NCBI GenBank assembly: GCA_019120475.1
Contig: DWVA01000175.1
Coordinates: forward strand, 1-49,941
Length of the DNA stretch: 49,941 nt
Reading direction: 5' to 3'
Source of the DNA: Candidatus Blautia intestinipullorum
Lineage (GTDB): Bacteria; Bacillota; Clostridia; Lachnospirales; Lachnospiraceae
Shown: positions 1 through 8,646 of the stretch, piece after piece
How the letters are laid out: each line of letters begins with the position of its first letter
How positions within the stretch are numbered: the stretch's first letter is position 1
Notes under the pieces: model-generated
Seen by the model: the letters and a program-made list of their open reading frames with translations, nothing else
What the model was told of the DNA's origin: nothing
Databases searched by the model: none
Position numbers and translations under genes: made by a program

Positions 1-1
1 A

Positions 2-286
2 TATAAAGATGATATTTTTCCATTCCACGAACAGACCAGAGGGAAAACGATCACCTTTATTATTCAGATGGATGATGAACCGGGATTATTGTCCGGCGTG
101 CTGCAGACGATCGCGCGCTTTCACGGAAATATCCTGACGATCCATCAGAGTATCCCTATTAACGGAATTGCGACCCTGACCCTTAGCGTGGATATTCTTC
201 CGGGAGAGGGAAATGCGGAAGCAATGGTAGAAGAGATTGAACAGAGGGAAGGAATCCATTATCTGAAGATCCTGGGAAAAGAGTGA
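2..286 (+). CDS. ACT-domain protein, UPF0735/PheB type (5' end outside window)
   Basis: The reading frame is open from base 2 with no start, so only the C-terminal 94 residues are present. They form one ACT domain, a small-ligand (often amino acid) binding fold, with the typical stretch 'GLLSGVLQTIARFHGNILTI' followed by 'QSIPINGIA'. This pattern is that of the UPF0735/PheB family, whose full members are about 145 residues with an N-terminal helix-turn-helix-like part. It lies 50 bases before hom, the usual place for this gene in clostridial threonine operons, so a regulatory role in aspartate-family or aromatic amino acid metabolism is likely but not shown. An internal ATG at 68 is not a credible start because the domain begins upstream of it. 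Confidence 0.85.
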   Translation, partial: YKDDIFPFHEQTRGKTITFIIQMDDEPGLLSGVLQTIARFHGNILTIHQSIPINGIATLTLSVDILPGEGNAEAMVEEIEQREGIHYLKILGKE

Positions 287-336
287 AAATGGATTTCTGC
301 CGGAAATCAAAATAAGAGACAACAGTGGAGGGAAAT

Positions 337-1551
337 ATGGTAAATATTGCGGTATTAGGCTATGGTACAGTAGGAAGCGGCGTAGTGGAGGTGATCAACA
401 CCAACCATAAAAGCATCAATAAGCGCGCCGGTGCGGAAATTAATATCAAATATGTTCTGGATCTGCGGGATTTTCCGGGAGATCCTGTGCAGGAGATCCT
501 GGTGCATGATTATGAGATCATTGCCAATGATCCGGAAGTAGATATCGTTGTAGAGGTCATGGGAGGGATCGAACCGGCTTATACTTTTGTAAAGCGGGCT
601 CTGGAGTCCGGAAAAAGTGTCTGCACCTCCAATAAGGCCCTGGTAGCAAAACATGGTCCGGAACTTATGGAGATTGCCAGAGAAAAGGATATCAACTTCT
701 TATTTGAGGCAAGCTGCGGAGGCGGAATCCCTATCATCCGTGCGCTGAACTCCTCGCTGACAGCAGACGAGATCGACGAGATCACCGGAATCTTAAACGG
801 AACTACCAACTATATGCTTTATAAGATGAGCACGGAAGGTTCGGATTTTGACACTGTTCTGAAAGAGGCTCAGGAGAAGGGGTATGCGGAGGCTGACCCC
901 ACTGCGGATGTGGAAGGATACGATGCCTGCAGAAAGATTGCCATATTGTCCTCTCTTGCATATGGAAAATTCCTGAATTACGAAAATATTTATACAGAAG
1001 GAATCACAAAGATCACACCGGAGGATATGGCTTACGCTTCTGAACTGGGAATGTCGATAAAGCTTCTGGCAACCAGCCGTAAAATAGGCGGCGATTCCTT
1101 CTATGCAATGGTGGCGCCTTTCCTGGTCGGCAAGGAAAGCCCTCTTTACAGTGTAAACGATGTATTCAACGCTGTTTTTGTACATGGAAATGTTCTCGGA
1201 GACGCTATGTTTTACGGAAGCGGAGCCGGCAAGCTTCCTACAGCCAGCGCAGTTGTGGCGGATGTTGTGGATGAGGCAAAGCATCTTCACAGAAACATTA
1301 TGACGAACTGGACGAGCCGCCCGCTGGAGCTTATGGACTTAAGCCAGGTAGAAGGAAGGTTTTTCGTGAGAGTAAAAGGGGCTACCGTGGAACAGGTGGA
1401 AGAGATTTTTGAATCTCCGCAGATCGTAAACCTGAAGCAGTTCCCGGGAGAGTTTGCCTTTATCACATCCTGTATGAAGCAGGGAGAATACCAGGAAAAA
1501 GTGAAAAAGCTTAATGGAAAAGTAATTGCCATGATTCGTGTGAAGGACTGA
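337..1551 (+). CDS. hom: Homoserine dehydrogenase
   Basis: This enzyme reduces aspartate semialdehyde to homoserine with NAD(P)H, the branch-point step towards threonine and methionine. The protein has 404 residues, usual for the monofunctional Gram-positive form. It opens with the Rossmann motif GYGTVG (residues 8-13), continues with the catalytic domain (for example 'EASCGGGIPIIRALNSSL' and 'GILNGTTNYML'), and ends in an ACT domain over roughly the last 75 residues ('GRFFVRVKG'), which in this family senses threonine. I chose ATG 337 over an in-frame GTG at 325 because GGAGG lies just upstream of 337 and the Rossmann strand starts right there. It lies between the ACT-protein gene and the ApgM-like gene on one strand with short gaps, consistent with one operon. 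Confidence 0.97.
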   Translation: MVNIAVLGYGTVGSGVVEVINTNHKSINKRAGAEINIKYVLDLRDFPGDPVQEILVHDYEIIANDPEVDIVVEVMGGIEPAYTFVKRALESGKSVCTSNKALVAKHGPELMEIAREKDINFLFEASCGGGIPIIRALNSSLTADEIDEITGILNGTTNYMLYKMSTEGSDFDTVLKEAQEKGYAEADPTADVEGYDACRKIAILSSLAYGKFLNYENIYTEGITKITPEDMAYASELGMSIKLLATSRKIGGDSFYAMVAPFLVGKESPLYSVNDVFNAVFVHGNVLGDAMFYGSGAGKLPTASAVVADVVDEAKHLHRNIMTNWTSRPLELMDLSQVEGRFFVRVKGATVEQVEEIFESPQIVNLKQFPGEFAFITSCMKQGEYQEKVKKLNGKVIAMIRVKD

Positions 1552-1579
1552 AGTCCGTCAGAGAAGGAGTGAGATTATT

Positions 1580-2779
1580 ATGAAATATGTAGTGGTTTTG
1601 GGCGATGGAATGGCTGACTGGCCGCTGGAGAGCCTGAACGGCGGAACGCCTCTTTCCTGTGCGGAAACTCCGGCAATGGACGAGCTGGCGAAAATGTCAG
1701 AAATCGGTATGGTCGCAACTATTCCGGAAGGAATGGCGCCGGGAAGCGATACGGCCAATCTGTCTGTAATGGGATACGATCCCAGAAAATATTATACCGG
1801 CAGATCCCCTTTGGAAGCTCTGAGCATCGGGGTGGATATGAAGGACAGTGATGTGGTGTACCGCTGTAATCTTGTCACCCTGACAGAAGAGGATGCGCCA
1901 TACGAAGAGCAGACGATTCTTGATCACAGTTCCGATGAGATCAGCACCGAAGATGCGGAAATCCTGCTGAGAGATGTATGCAGAGAGCTTGAAAACGAAA
2001 CATATCGTTTTTATACAGGGACAAGTTACCGCCACTGCCTTGTATGGGATAAAGGGCAGGTACTGGAATTGACGCCGCCCCATGATATTCTTACCAGGAA
2101 GATCGGGGAATATCTCCCGGAGGATGAAACTCTCCGATATATGCAGAAGAGAAGCTATGAGATCCTGAAGGATCATCCTCTGAACAAAAAAAGGAAAGAG
2201 CAGGGACTGAATCCCGCCAACAGCTTCTGGTTCTGGGGTGCGGGAACGAAACCGATCCTTACCTCCTTTGAGAACATTTATCATAAAAGAGGTGTAATGA
2301 TCTCCGCTGTGGATCTCCTCAAGGGAATTGCCGTAGGAGCGGAAATGGACCGTATTGAGGTGGAAGGAGCAAACGGAGGTCTTCATACCAATTATGAGGG
2401 TAAGGCAAAAGCCGCTGTGAAGGCTCTTACGGAGCAGGGATATGATTTTGCCTATATTCATGTGGAAGCTCCTGATGAGATGGGACACCAGGGAAGTGTG
2501 GAAAAGAAAATACAGGCAATTGAATATCTGGATCAGAGACTCATCCGTCTGGTAAAAGAGGGACTGGACGCCTTCGGGGAGGATTACCGGATGCTGATCC
2601 TGCCGGATCATCCCACGCCTATCAAAGTCCGTACGCATGTGGCGGAGCCGGTTCCTTATCTTCTTTACGACAGTACTAAGCCCCAGGAACATACCTGGCA
2701 TTATAATGAAAAAGAAGCCGCAGAAAGCGGGAATAAAGTGACCCATGGATGGGACATGATGAAGTATCTGTTTTCATGA
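1580..2779 (+). CDS. ApgM-type phosphoglycerate mutase homologue, probable homoserine kinase
   Basis: A 399-residue member of the alkaline phosphatase superfamily, cofactor-independent phosphoglycerate mutase (archaeal ApgM) branch. Metal-site motifs are visible: GDGMADWP at residues 8-15, the SDTANLSVMGY stretch near residue 55-65, 'HVEAPDEMGHQG' near 295, and PDHPTP near 342. It lies between hom and lysC with gaps under 30 bases. This family branch is known from threonine operons and has been proposed (TIGR02535) to act as an unusual homoserine kinase replacing ThrB. No GHMP-type thrB is in the window. The mutase fold is certain; the kinase role is inference from context. Start: ATG 1580 follows GAAGGAG at 1563-1569, and the beta-strand preceding GDGM begins directly. 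Confidence 0.85.
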   Translation: MKYVVVLGDGMADWPLESLNGGTPLSCAETPAMDELAKMSEIGMVATIPEGMAPGSDTANLSVMGYDPRKYYTGRSPLEALSIGVDMKDSDVVYRCNLVTLTEEDAPYEEQTILDHSSDEISTEDAEILLRDVCRELENETYRFYTGTSYRHCLVWDKGQVLELTPPHDILTRKIGEYLPEDETLRYMQKRSYEILKDHPLNKKRKEQGLNPANSFWFWGAGTKPILTSFENIYHKRGVMISAVDLLKGIAVGAEMDRIEVEGANGGLHTNYEGKAKAAVKALTEQGYDFAYIHVEAPDEMGHQGSVEKKIQAIEYLDQRLIRLVKEGLDAFGEDYRMLILPDHPTPIKVRTHVAEPVPYLLYDSTKPQEHTWHYNEKEAAESGNKVTHGWDMMKYLFS

Positions 2780-2807
2780 GGTATGAAAGCAGATTCGGGA
2801 GGAAACT

Positions 2808-4016
2808 ATGTTAATTGTGAAGAAATTCGGCGGAACTTCCGTGGCAAATAAAGAGAGGATCTTTCATGTTGCAGGAAGATGCGCGGAAGAATACAAAAAA
2901 GGAAACGACGTGGTGGTTGTTCTTTCCGCCATGGGAAAATATACAGATGAGCTGATCGCTATGGCGGAGGATATCAATGCCAAACCCCCGAAGAGGGAGA
3001 TGGACATGCTGTTTACTATAGGAGAGCAGATGTCTGTAGCATTAATGAGCATGGCTCTGGACAGTATGGGAATCCCGGCAGTTTCCCTCAATGCTTTTCA
3101 GGTGGCGATGCACACCACAAGCGTTCACGGCAATGCCCGTCTGAAGCGGATTGATACAGAACGTATCCGCAGAGAACTGGAAAGCCGCAGGATCGTAGTG
3201 GTTACCGGATTCCAGGGAATCAATAAATATGACGATTATACGACTCTCGGAAGAGGGGGATCCGATACGACTGCGGTGGCTCTCGCGGCGGCGCTCCATG
3301 CGGATGCCTGCGAAATTTATACGGATGTGGACGGCGTTTACACCGCAGATCCTAGAAAAGTGCCAAATGCCAGAAAACTTAAAGAGATCACTTATGACGA
3401 AATGCTGGATCTGGCGACTCTGGGAGCAGGGGTGCTTCATAACCGTTCCGTGGAGATGGCGAAAAAGTACGGAGTGCCGCTGGTGGTGCGCTCCAGTCTG
3501 AATGACAGTGAGGGAACTGTGGTAAAGGAGGAAGTTACAGTGGAAAGAATGCTGATCAGCGGAGTGGCTCTTGATACGGACGCCGTGAGGATCGCGGTAA
3601 TCGGCCTGAAGGATGTGCCTGGAATGGCATTTAAATTATTTGATGTTCTGGCCAGAAAGCATATCAATGTGGATGTGATCCTGCAGTCCATTGGACGTGC
3701 CGGCACAAAGGATATTTCTTTTACCGTAGATAAAAAAGATCTGGACGACGCGGTAGCGGCCCTTGAAGAAAATCAGGCAAGGCTGGGATATAAGGAGCTT
3801 CATTCAGAGAGAAACATTGCCAAGCTTTCCATCGTAGGAGCGGGAATGATGAGCAATCCGGGCGTGGCTGCAAAAATGTTTGAGAGTCTTTATAACGAAG
3901 GGGTCAACATTAATATGATCTCTACTTCAGAGATCCGCGTAACCGTTCTCATAGATGAAAACGACGGTGTCCGCGCCATGAACGCAGTGCATGACGCTTT
4001 TAATCTGGCGGATTGA
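2808..4016 (+). CDS. lysC: Aspartate kinase
   Basis: This enzyme phosphorylates aspartate, the first step to lysine, threonine and methionine. It has 402 residues, the length of monofunctional Gram-positive aspartokinases. The N-terminal amino acid kinase domain shows KFGGTS at residues 5-10 and GRGGSDTTA near 147; the C-terminal 155 residues hold two ACT domains ('AVIGLKDVPGMAFKLFDVLA' and 'SIVGAGMMSNPGVA'), so allosteric feedback by lysine and/or threonine is expected. The start ATG 2808 has GGAGG at 2799-2803. It is the last gene before an intrinsic terminator. A strong internal ribosome binding site suggests a separate regulatory subunit, listed as its own entry. Confidence 0.96.
   Translation: MLIVKKFGGTSVANKERIFHVAGRCAEEYKKGNDVVVVLSAMGKYTDELIAMAEDINAKPPKREMDMLFTIGEQMSVALMSMALDSMGIPAVSLNAFQVAMHTTSVHGNARLKRIDTERIRRELESRRIVVVTGFQGINKYDDYTTLGRGGSDTTAVALAAALHADACEIYTDVDGVYTADPRKVPNARKLKEITYDEMLDLATLGAGVLHNRSVEMAKKYGVPLVVRSSLNDSEGTVVKEEVTVERMLISGVALDTDAVRIAVIGLKDVPGMAFKLFDVLARKHINVDVILQSIGRAGTKDISFTVDKKDLDDAVAALEENQARLGYKELHSERNIAKLSIVGAGMMSNPGVAAKMFESLYNEGVNINMISTSEIRVTVLIDENDGVRAMNAVHDAFNLAD
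3540..4016 (+). CDS. Probable in-frame internal product of lysC (beta regulatory subunit)
   Basis: Inside lysC, in the same frame, a perfect AAAGGAGG (3524-3531) is followed after 8 bases by GTG (3540), with a further in-frame ATG at 3549. Translation from here gives 158 residues (155 from the ATG) that begin exactly before the first ACT domain and contain only the two ACT domains. In Bacillus subtilis aspartokinase II an in-frame internal start makes such a beta subunit, giving an alpha2beta2 enzyme, so the same arrangement is likely here. The Shine-Dalgarno and spacing are seen directly; actual use is inferred. The codons used (GTA AAG GAG GAA) could also produce the motif by chance as Val-Lys-Glu-Glu. 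Confidence 0.6.
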   Translation: MERMLISGVALDTDAVRIAVIGLKDVPGMAFKLFDVLARKHINVDVILQSIGRAGTKDISFTVDKKDLDDAVAALEENQARLGYKELHSERNIAKLSIVGAGMMSNPGVAAKMFESLYNEGVNINMISTSEIRVTVLIDENDGVRAMNAVHDAFNLAD

Positions 4017-4039
4017 AAAGGTGAGAAAGAAAAGTAATG

Positions 4040-4075
4040 CAGACTGTCAAATGACAGTCTGTTTTTTCTCTTTTA
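4040..4075 (+). terminator. Intrinsic terminator of the hom-lysC operon
   Basis: CAGACTGTCA (4040-4049) and TGACAGTCTG (4052-4061) form a perfect 10-bp inverted repeat with a 2-base centre (the innermost pairs must open), followed by TTTTTTCTCTTTT. It starts 24 bases after the lysC stop and closes the amino acid operon. Confidence 0.9.
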
Positions 4076-4101
4076 CCCAATGAGCCTGGTACATGATCGT
4101 T

Positions 4102-4121
4102 ATATCTGACCGAACAGATAT
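4102..4121. repeat. Short inverted repeat, possible operator upstream of the secreted-protein gene
   Basis: ATATCTG (4102-4108) and CAGATAT (4115-4121) are a perfect 7-bp inverted repeat with a 6-base centre. It lies upstream of a TATAAT at 4170-4175 that has no good -35 at 16-18 bp, so it could mark an activator- or repressor-controlled promoter for the gene at 4205. This may be chance. Confidence 0.3.
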
Positions 4122-4204
4122 TTACCGGAAATGAATCAAAAAATTATGGAATTGCAGGGGGAATTCCGATATAATAAATAAAAAGGTCAGGAGGTAAAGA
4201 TAAT

Positions 4205-5413
4205 ATGAAAAAGAAATTATTAATATGGATGCTTGCGGGATGTATGGCAGCTGCCATGCCCGCCACTGTGCTGGCTGCGGAAAATGTGGAGGAATCCGGA
4301 ACAGAGACGGAAGCGGGAACGGCAGAACTTGGAGATGATATTTACAGTTTTCAGGTGATGTTTGACGGAGATCTGCTGAAGCTGCCCATGAGCTGTGATG
4401 AACTTATTTCTATGGGCTGGCAGGCTGAGAATCCTGAAGATCTGGATACTATGGTGCAGACCAATTCTTACATAACGGGCGTAAGATTTGTAAAAGGGAA
4501 TTATTATATTTCGGCGGATATACTGAACCTGGGAATCAATGAAGAACCGGCCAGCAAGTGTCTGATTGGCGGCATCGAGGTTGACGCTAGCGGAGCTGTC
4601 CATGAAAATATCGGACAGAAGATCGAACCCGGCATCGCAATGCTTCCGGGAAATATTGAAGTAGGAACAGCGACAATAGAGGATATCAAAGCTGCCTACG
4701 GAGAACCCACCGATACGCACGAAGATGAAGTATATACAGTGCTTACCTATGATAAAGACAGTTTTCAGGATATCACTCTGACTGTCTATCAGGAAACAGG
4801 AACTCTTCTTGAAGTGGACATGCAGAATTTCGTGGAACCGGAAGATTTCGATCCGGGAACAGTCAGCGGGGAAACTCCGTCCATTGTGTCAGATTATAAG
4901 GAGCCTTCTGCTCTGGGTGATGATCTTATGGATCCCACAGTGGAATTCATGGGTGATCTCTATCAGCTTCCGGCGCCAGTTTCTGCCTTTGAGGCCAACG
5001 GCTGGGTGATCCAGGATGCGGAAGAAGGCGCCTATGTGGAAGGTGGCGGACTGGAGTTTATCGATATGATGAAGGAGAACCAGACAGTACGATTCTCTGT
5101 ATATAATTTTACAGAGAATGCCGTTGCCCTGTCAGACTGCTTTGTCCAGGAGCTATCTTTTGCAACTTATGATCCGGAGATCATCGACATGAAGCTGGGC
5201 GGCGGTGTGACTCTGGGAGTATCCAAAGATGATCTGAAGACTATGGCTGAAGCGAAGGGATACGTGTACGAGGCGGAAGGAGATTACGTCAATATTTATA
5301 AGAATGAAAATTCCGGACTTGACGATTATCTCAGCTTCTGGTTTAATAGTGACGAAGATCCTGATAAGGCGTCAGGCATTACCGTTCATCATGAAGTTCT
5401 GAAGAATTCCTGA
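4205..5413 (+). CDS. Secreted or lipid-anchored two-repeat protein of unknown function
   Basis: 402 residues, family not recognised. The N-terminus is a signal peptide (MKKK, then a hydrophobic stretch to about residue 24). It can be read two ways: signal peptidase I cleavage after VLA, or a lipobox LAGC with Cys13; the h-region before that Cys is short and hydrophobicity continues past it, so type I seems likelier. The mature part contains two related halves, each opening with 'LGDD' and a segment of the form F-x-GDL-x-x-LP followed by a GW motif (about residues 42-76 and 236-268), suggesting an internal duplication. The region is acidic, with no catalytic motif. GGAGG (4190-4194) precedes the start. 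It stands alone between a terminator and the next operon. Confidence 0.8.
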   Translation: MKKKLLIWMLAGCMAAAMPATVLAAENVEESGTETEAGTAELGDDIYSFQVMFDGDLLKLPMSCDELISMGWQAENPEDLDTMVQTNSYITGVRFVKGNYYISADILNLGINEEPASKCLIGGIEVDASGAVHENIGQKIEPGIAMLPGNIEVGTATIEDIKAAYGEPTDTHEDEVYTVLTYDKDSFQDITLTVYQETGTLLEVDMQNFVEPEDFDPGTVSGETPSIVSDYKEPSALGDDLMDPTVEFMGDLYQLPAPVSAFEANGWVIQDAEEGAYVEGGGLEFIDMMKENQTVRFSVYNFTENAVALSDCFVQELSFATYDPEIIDMKLGGGVTLGVSKDDLKTMAEAKGYVYEAEGDYVNIYKNENSGLDDYLSFWFNSDEDPDKASGITVHHEVLKNS

Positions 5414-5501
5414 TATTCAGGGCAGAACCTGCGGGCATATTTTGCATCGTCTGCAGCGGAGAGATTTTCCTTATCAGATAAGAAACGTATAAAAATCAGA
5501 A

Positions 5502-5530
5502 GGACCGGCCGTGATACAGATGGCCGGTCC
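5502..5530 (+). repeat. GC-rich perfect hairpin just upstream of the DUF975 gene
   Basis: GGACCGGCC (5502-5510) pairs perfectly with GGCCGGTCC (5522-5530) around an 11-base loop. No U-tract follows, and the ribosome binding site of the next gene (GGAG, 5541-5544) begins 10 bases later. It may be a 3'-end stabiliser of the upstream mRNA or a translational control element; the sequence does not decide. Confidence 0.5.
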
Positions 5531-5550
5531 GAACAGGACTGGAGACGAGA

Positions 5551-6351
5551 ATGAGTAAAAACAGGAAATACTGGAAACTGCATGCAAAGGAAAGTTTAAG
5601 AGGAAACTGGGGATTGGCCATAGGAGGAATGCTTCTCTCATCGGCAGTAAATCTGATAGGAAATTATATGGCTTCCGGGCTGTTTCCCGGGGAGACGATT
5701 CCGGCACTTTTGATGAGCCAGGCATTCCTGTTTATTGTGTCTCTGATCGGGATGATCTTTTCCACAGGGTACAGTTATATGCTTTTGAATATGTCCAGGG
5801 GCAGGAGATTCGGGCTTGGGGATCTGCTCTATATGTTCCGGAACCAGCCGGACAGGGTGCTGGTAGCGGGTCTTGTGCTGTCGCTGATTGATACGATTCT
5901 GATGCTGCCCCTTAATTACTGGACGATCATGACAAGTCCTGAAGCCCAGACTTTAGACGCGCAGGTGTCCTGGCTGCAGACGGCCATGGCGCTTCTTGTT
6001 TTGGGAATGGTTCTGGGCGTGATCTTTAAGATTCCGCTGGTTCTGACATTTTATCTCCTGGCGGATAATGGAGAAATGGGCGGTCTGGAAGCGCTGAAAA
6101 CCAGCGTTCGTCTCATGCGGGGAAAGAAGTGGAAATACTTTGTTCTTGAACTTAGTTTCCTGCCTCTGATCATTTTATCCGCTTTTACGCTTTATATCGC
6201 TTTTTTGTGGCTGCTGCCCTATATGCAGGCGGTGGAGACAGCTTTTTATATGGACGCATTAGGAGAATTTGACAGACCGCAGCCAGAGGAATACCCGGAA
6301 AACAGCCTTCCGGAAATCCATCTGGAAGACGATTATAACGCAGAGGCATAA
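5551..6351 (+). CDS. DUF975 family integral membrane protein
   Basis: A 266-residue polytopic membrane protein of the DUF975 family. The start is typical of the family: a basic 'KYWKLHAKESLRGNWG' segment, then hydrophobic helices around residues 25-45, 58-80, 105-125, 145-170 and 205-225. After the third of these comes 'ALKTSVRLMRGKKWKYF', the conserved amphipathic stretch of the family. The C-terminus is short, acidic and cytoplasmic or external. Function is unknown; the family is common in Lactobacillales and Clostridia. The gene is 21 bases upstream of tex and probably cotranscribed with it. The start ATG 5551 has GGAGACGAG upstream. Confidence 0.85.
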   Translation: MSKNRKYWKLHAKESLRGNWGLAIGGMLLSSAVNLIGNYMASGLFPGETIPALLMSQAFLFIVSLIGMIFSTGYSYMLLNMSRGRRFGLGDLLYMFRNQPDRVLVAGLVLSLIDTILMLPLNYWTIMTSPEAQTLDAQVSWLQTAMALLVLGMVLGVIFKIPLVLTFYLLADNGEMGGLEALKTSVRLMRGKKWKYFVLELSFLPLIILSAFTLYIAFLWLLPYMQAVETAFYMDALGEFDRPQPEEYPENSLPEIHLEDDYNAEA

Positions 6352-6372
6352 CAAATCTACTTGGAGGAAGAC

Positions 6373-8526
6373 ATGGATATTATTCTGGAAATTACAAAGG
6401 AGCTGTCTGTAGAGCGCTGGCAGGTGGAAGCAGCGGTAAAACTGATCGACGAAGGATGTACGATCCCGTTTATTTCCCGTTACCGAAAGGAGGCCACAGG
6501 CTCTCTGAATGACGAACAGCTCCGTGCTCTTCATGAACGGCTCCTGTATCTTCGCAATCTGGAAGAGAAGAAGGCGCAGGTTCTTGGCAGCATTGAGGAA
6601 CAGGGCAAACTGACGGAAGAGTTGAAAAAGCAGATCATGGAAGCCCGAACACTGGTAGTTGTAGAGGACTTATACCGTCCTTACCGGCCAAAACGCCGGA
6701 CCCGCGCCACGATCGCGAAGGAAAAGGGACTTGGGCCTCTGGCGGATATCCTGATGCTCCAGATGACAAAAAAATCCATGCAGGAGGAGGCAAAAGCCTT
6801 TTTGTCTGCGGAAAAAGGCGTAGAGACAGAAGAAGACGCCATAAACGGCGCCAAGGATATTCTGGCAGAGTACATTTCCGACGAGGCGGATTACAGAATA
6901 TATATCCGGAAGCTGACATCAAAAAAAGGAACGGTGGTCTCAGCGGCGAAGAAGCCGGAAGAAGCTTCTGTGTACGAAATGTACTATGAATTTGAGGAGC
7001 CTGTCAGAAAACTGGCGGGGCATCGTGTTCTTGCCCTGAACCGCGGGGAGAAAGAAAAGATTCTTACCGTAAAGATTACTGCTCCGGAAGAGGAAATCCT
7101 CGGATGGCTCTGCCGTCAGGTGATCAAAAAGGATAATCCCAACACGACGCCTGTTCTGAAGGAAGTAGTGGAGGACAGCTATAAACGTCTGATCGCTCCC
7201 GCCATTGAGAGAGAGATCAGAAATGACCTTACAGAAAAGGCGGAAGACGGAGCGATCCGTGTATTCGGCAAAAATCTGGAACAGCTTCTGATGCAGCCTC
7301 CTATCGCGGGAAGAGTAGTTCTGGGATGGGATCCCGCGTTTCGTACCGGATGCAAGCTGGCAGTGGTGGATCCTACCGGAAAAGTGCTGGATACCACTGT
7401 TATTTATCCTACGGCGCCTACTTCTGAGGCTAAGATCCGCGCGGCAAAGGATACTCTGAAAAAGCTGATAAAGAAATACAACATTTCACTGATCTCTCTT
7501 GGAAACGGCACAGCCTCAAGAGAATCCGAACAGATCATTGTAGAGCTTCTGAAGGAGATTCCCGAGAAGGTTTCCTATGTGATCACAAATGAGGCCGGCG
7601 CATCTGTATATTCTGCCAGCAAACTGGCTACAGAGGAATTTCCGAACTTTGACGTGGGACAGAGAAGCGCCGCGTCTATTGCCAGAAGGGTTCAGGATCC
7701 TCTGGCGGAGCTGGTCAAAATTGATCCCAAGTCTATCGGCGTGGGACAGTACCAGCATGATATGAAACAGAAAAAACTGGGCGAAGCTCTTACAGGAGTT
7801 GTCGAAGACTGTGTGAATAAAGTAGGAGTGGATCTGAATACTGCGTCTGCCTCCCTTCTGGAGTATATTTCCGGAATAAGCAAAGCCATTGCGAAAAACA
7901 TTGTTCTTTACCGGGAGGAAAACGGAAGGTTTGAAAGCAGGCAGGAGCTTCTTAAAGTGGCGAAACTGGGACCAAAGGCCTTCCAGCAGTGCGCCGGCTT
8001 TATGAGGATCACCGGGGGCAAAAACCCTCTGGATTCCACCAGCGTACATCCGGAAACCTATGAGGCGGCCACAAATCTTCTGACAAAACTTGGCTTCACA
8101 CCAAAGGATGTGGAAGAGAGAAAACTTTCCGGTATTTCCAGTCAGATCAGGGACTATAAGAAGACGGCGGAAGAGCTGGGAATCGGGGAGATCACTCTCC
8201 GGGATATCGCAAAAGAGCTGGAAAAGCCTGCCAGAGATCCCAGAGACGAAATGCCAAAGCCTGTACTCCGCACAGACGTGCTGGATATGAAGGATCTCAA
8301 AGAGGGTATGATCCTGAAAGGGACAGTGAGGAATGTGATCGACTTCGGCGCTTTTGTGGATATCGGCGTTCACCAGGATGGCCTTGTCCATATTTCTGAG
8401 ATCAGCGACAAGTTTATCAAACATCCTCTGGAAGCGGTAAGCGTAGGGGATGTAGTCGATGTCCGTGTTCTGGGCGTGGATCTGAAGAAAAAGAGAATCA
8501 GCCTTTCCATGAAAGGAATTAAATAA
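6373..8526 (+). CDS. tex: Tex-family S1 RNA-binding protein
   Basis: 717 residues, the usual length of Tex/YqgF-like transcription accessory proteins. Visible modules, in order: the Tex N-terminal helical domain ('CTIPFISRYRKEATGSLND'), a YqgF/RNase H-like domain near residues 315-440 ('VLGWDPAFRTGCKLAVVDP'), helix-hairpin-helix segments near 495-560 ('NTASASLLEYISGISK'), and a C-terminal S1 domain from about residue 638 ('GTVRNVIDFGAFVDIG'). Members bind nucleic acid and influence transcription and translation; the exact role is not settled. The start ATG 6373 is preferred over TTG 6361 because GGAGGAAGAC precedes it. A bidirectional terminator follows. Confidence 0.95.
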   Translation: MDIILEITKELSVERWQVEAAVKLIDEGCTIPFISRYRKEATGSLNDEQLRALHERLLYLRNLEEKKAQVLGSIEEQGKLTEELKKQIMEARTLVVVEDLYRPYRPKRRTRATIAKEKGLGPLADILMLQMTKKSMQEEAKAFLSAEKGVETEEDAINGAKDILAEYISDEADYRIYIRKLTSKKGTVVSAAKKPEEASVYEMYYEFEEPVRKLAGHRVLALNRGEKEKILTVKITAPEEEILGWLCRQVIKKDNPNTTPVLKEVVEDSYKRLIAPAIEREIRNDLTEKAEDGAIRVFGKNLEQLLMQPPIAGRVVLGWDPAFRTGCKLAVVDPTGKVLDTTVIYPTAPTSEAKIRAAKDTLKKLIKKYNISLISLGNGTASRESEQIIVELLKEIPEKVSYVITNEAGASVYSASKLATEEFPNFDVGQRSAASIARRVQDPLAELVKIDPKSIGVGQYQHDMKQKKLGEALTGVVEDCVNKVGVDLNTASASLLEYISGISKAIAKNIVLYREENGRFESRQELLKVAKLGPKAFQQCAGFMRITGGKNPLDSTSVHPETYEAATNLLTKLGFTPKDVEERKLSGISSQIRDYKKTAEELGIGEITLRDIAKELEKPARDPRDEMPKPVLRTDVLDMKDLKEGMILKGTVRNVIDFGAFVDIGVHQDGLVHISEISDKFIKHPLEAVSVGDVVDVRVLGVDLKKKRISLSMKGIK

Positions 8527-8551
8527 CAGGCAGCGCGGGGCTGTCAAAAAC

Positions 8552-8619
8552 AAAAACCCTGCCGTATTTCATTTTCATCCTTTTTCAAAAACAGATGTTC
8601 TGAAATGCGGCAGGGTTTT
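8552..8619. terminator. Bidirectional intrinsic terminator between convergent tex and the ABC operon
   Basis: AAAACCCTGCCG(T)ATTTCA and TGAAATGCGGCAGGGTTTT form a long stem (about 18 pairs with a G-U/T-G position) around a roughly 28-base loop. A-tracts before and T-tracts after make it work on both strands. It ends tex on the plus strand and the ATPase gene on the minus strand. Confidence 0.88.
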
Positions 8620-8646
8620 CTTCTGTTCTGTATTTGCCGGGTTATA

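Noticed and set aside
1697..2746. 349-codon open frame antisense to the ApgM-like gene
   Set aside because: Shadow frame with no start signal and no family features.
7516..8553. Long open frame (345 codons) antisense to tex
   Set aside because: It is opposite a well-supported gene, has no ribosome binding site and its translation shows no family features; it is a codon-bias shadow.
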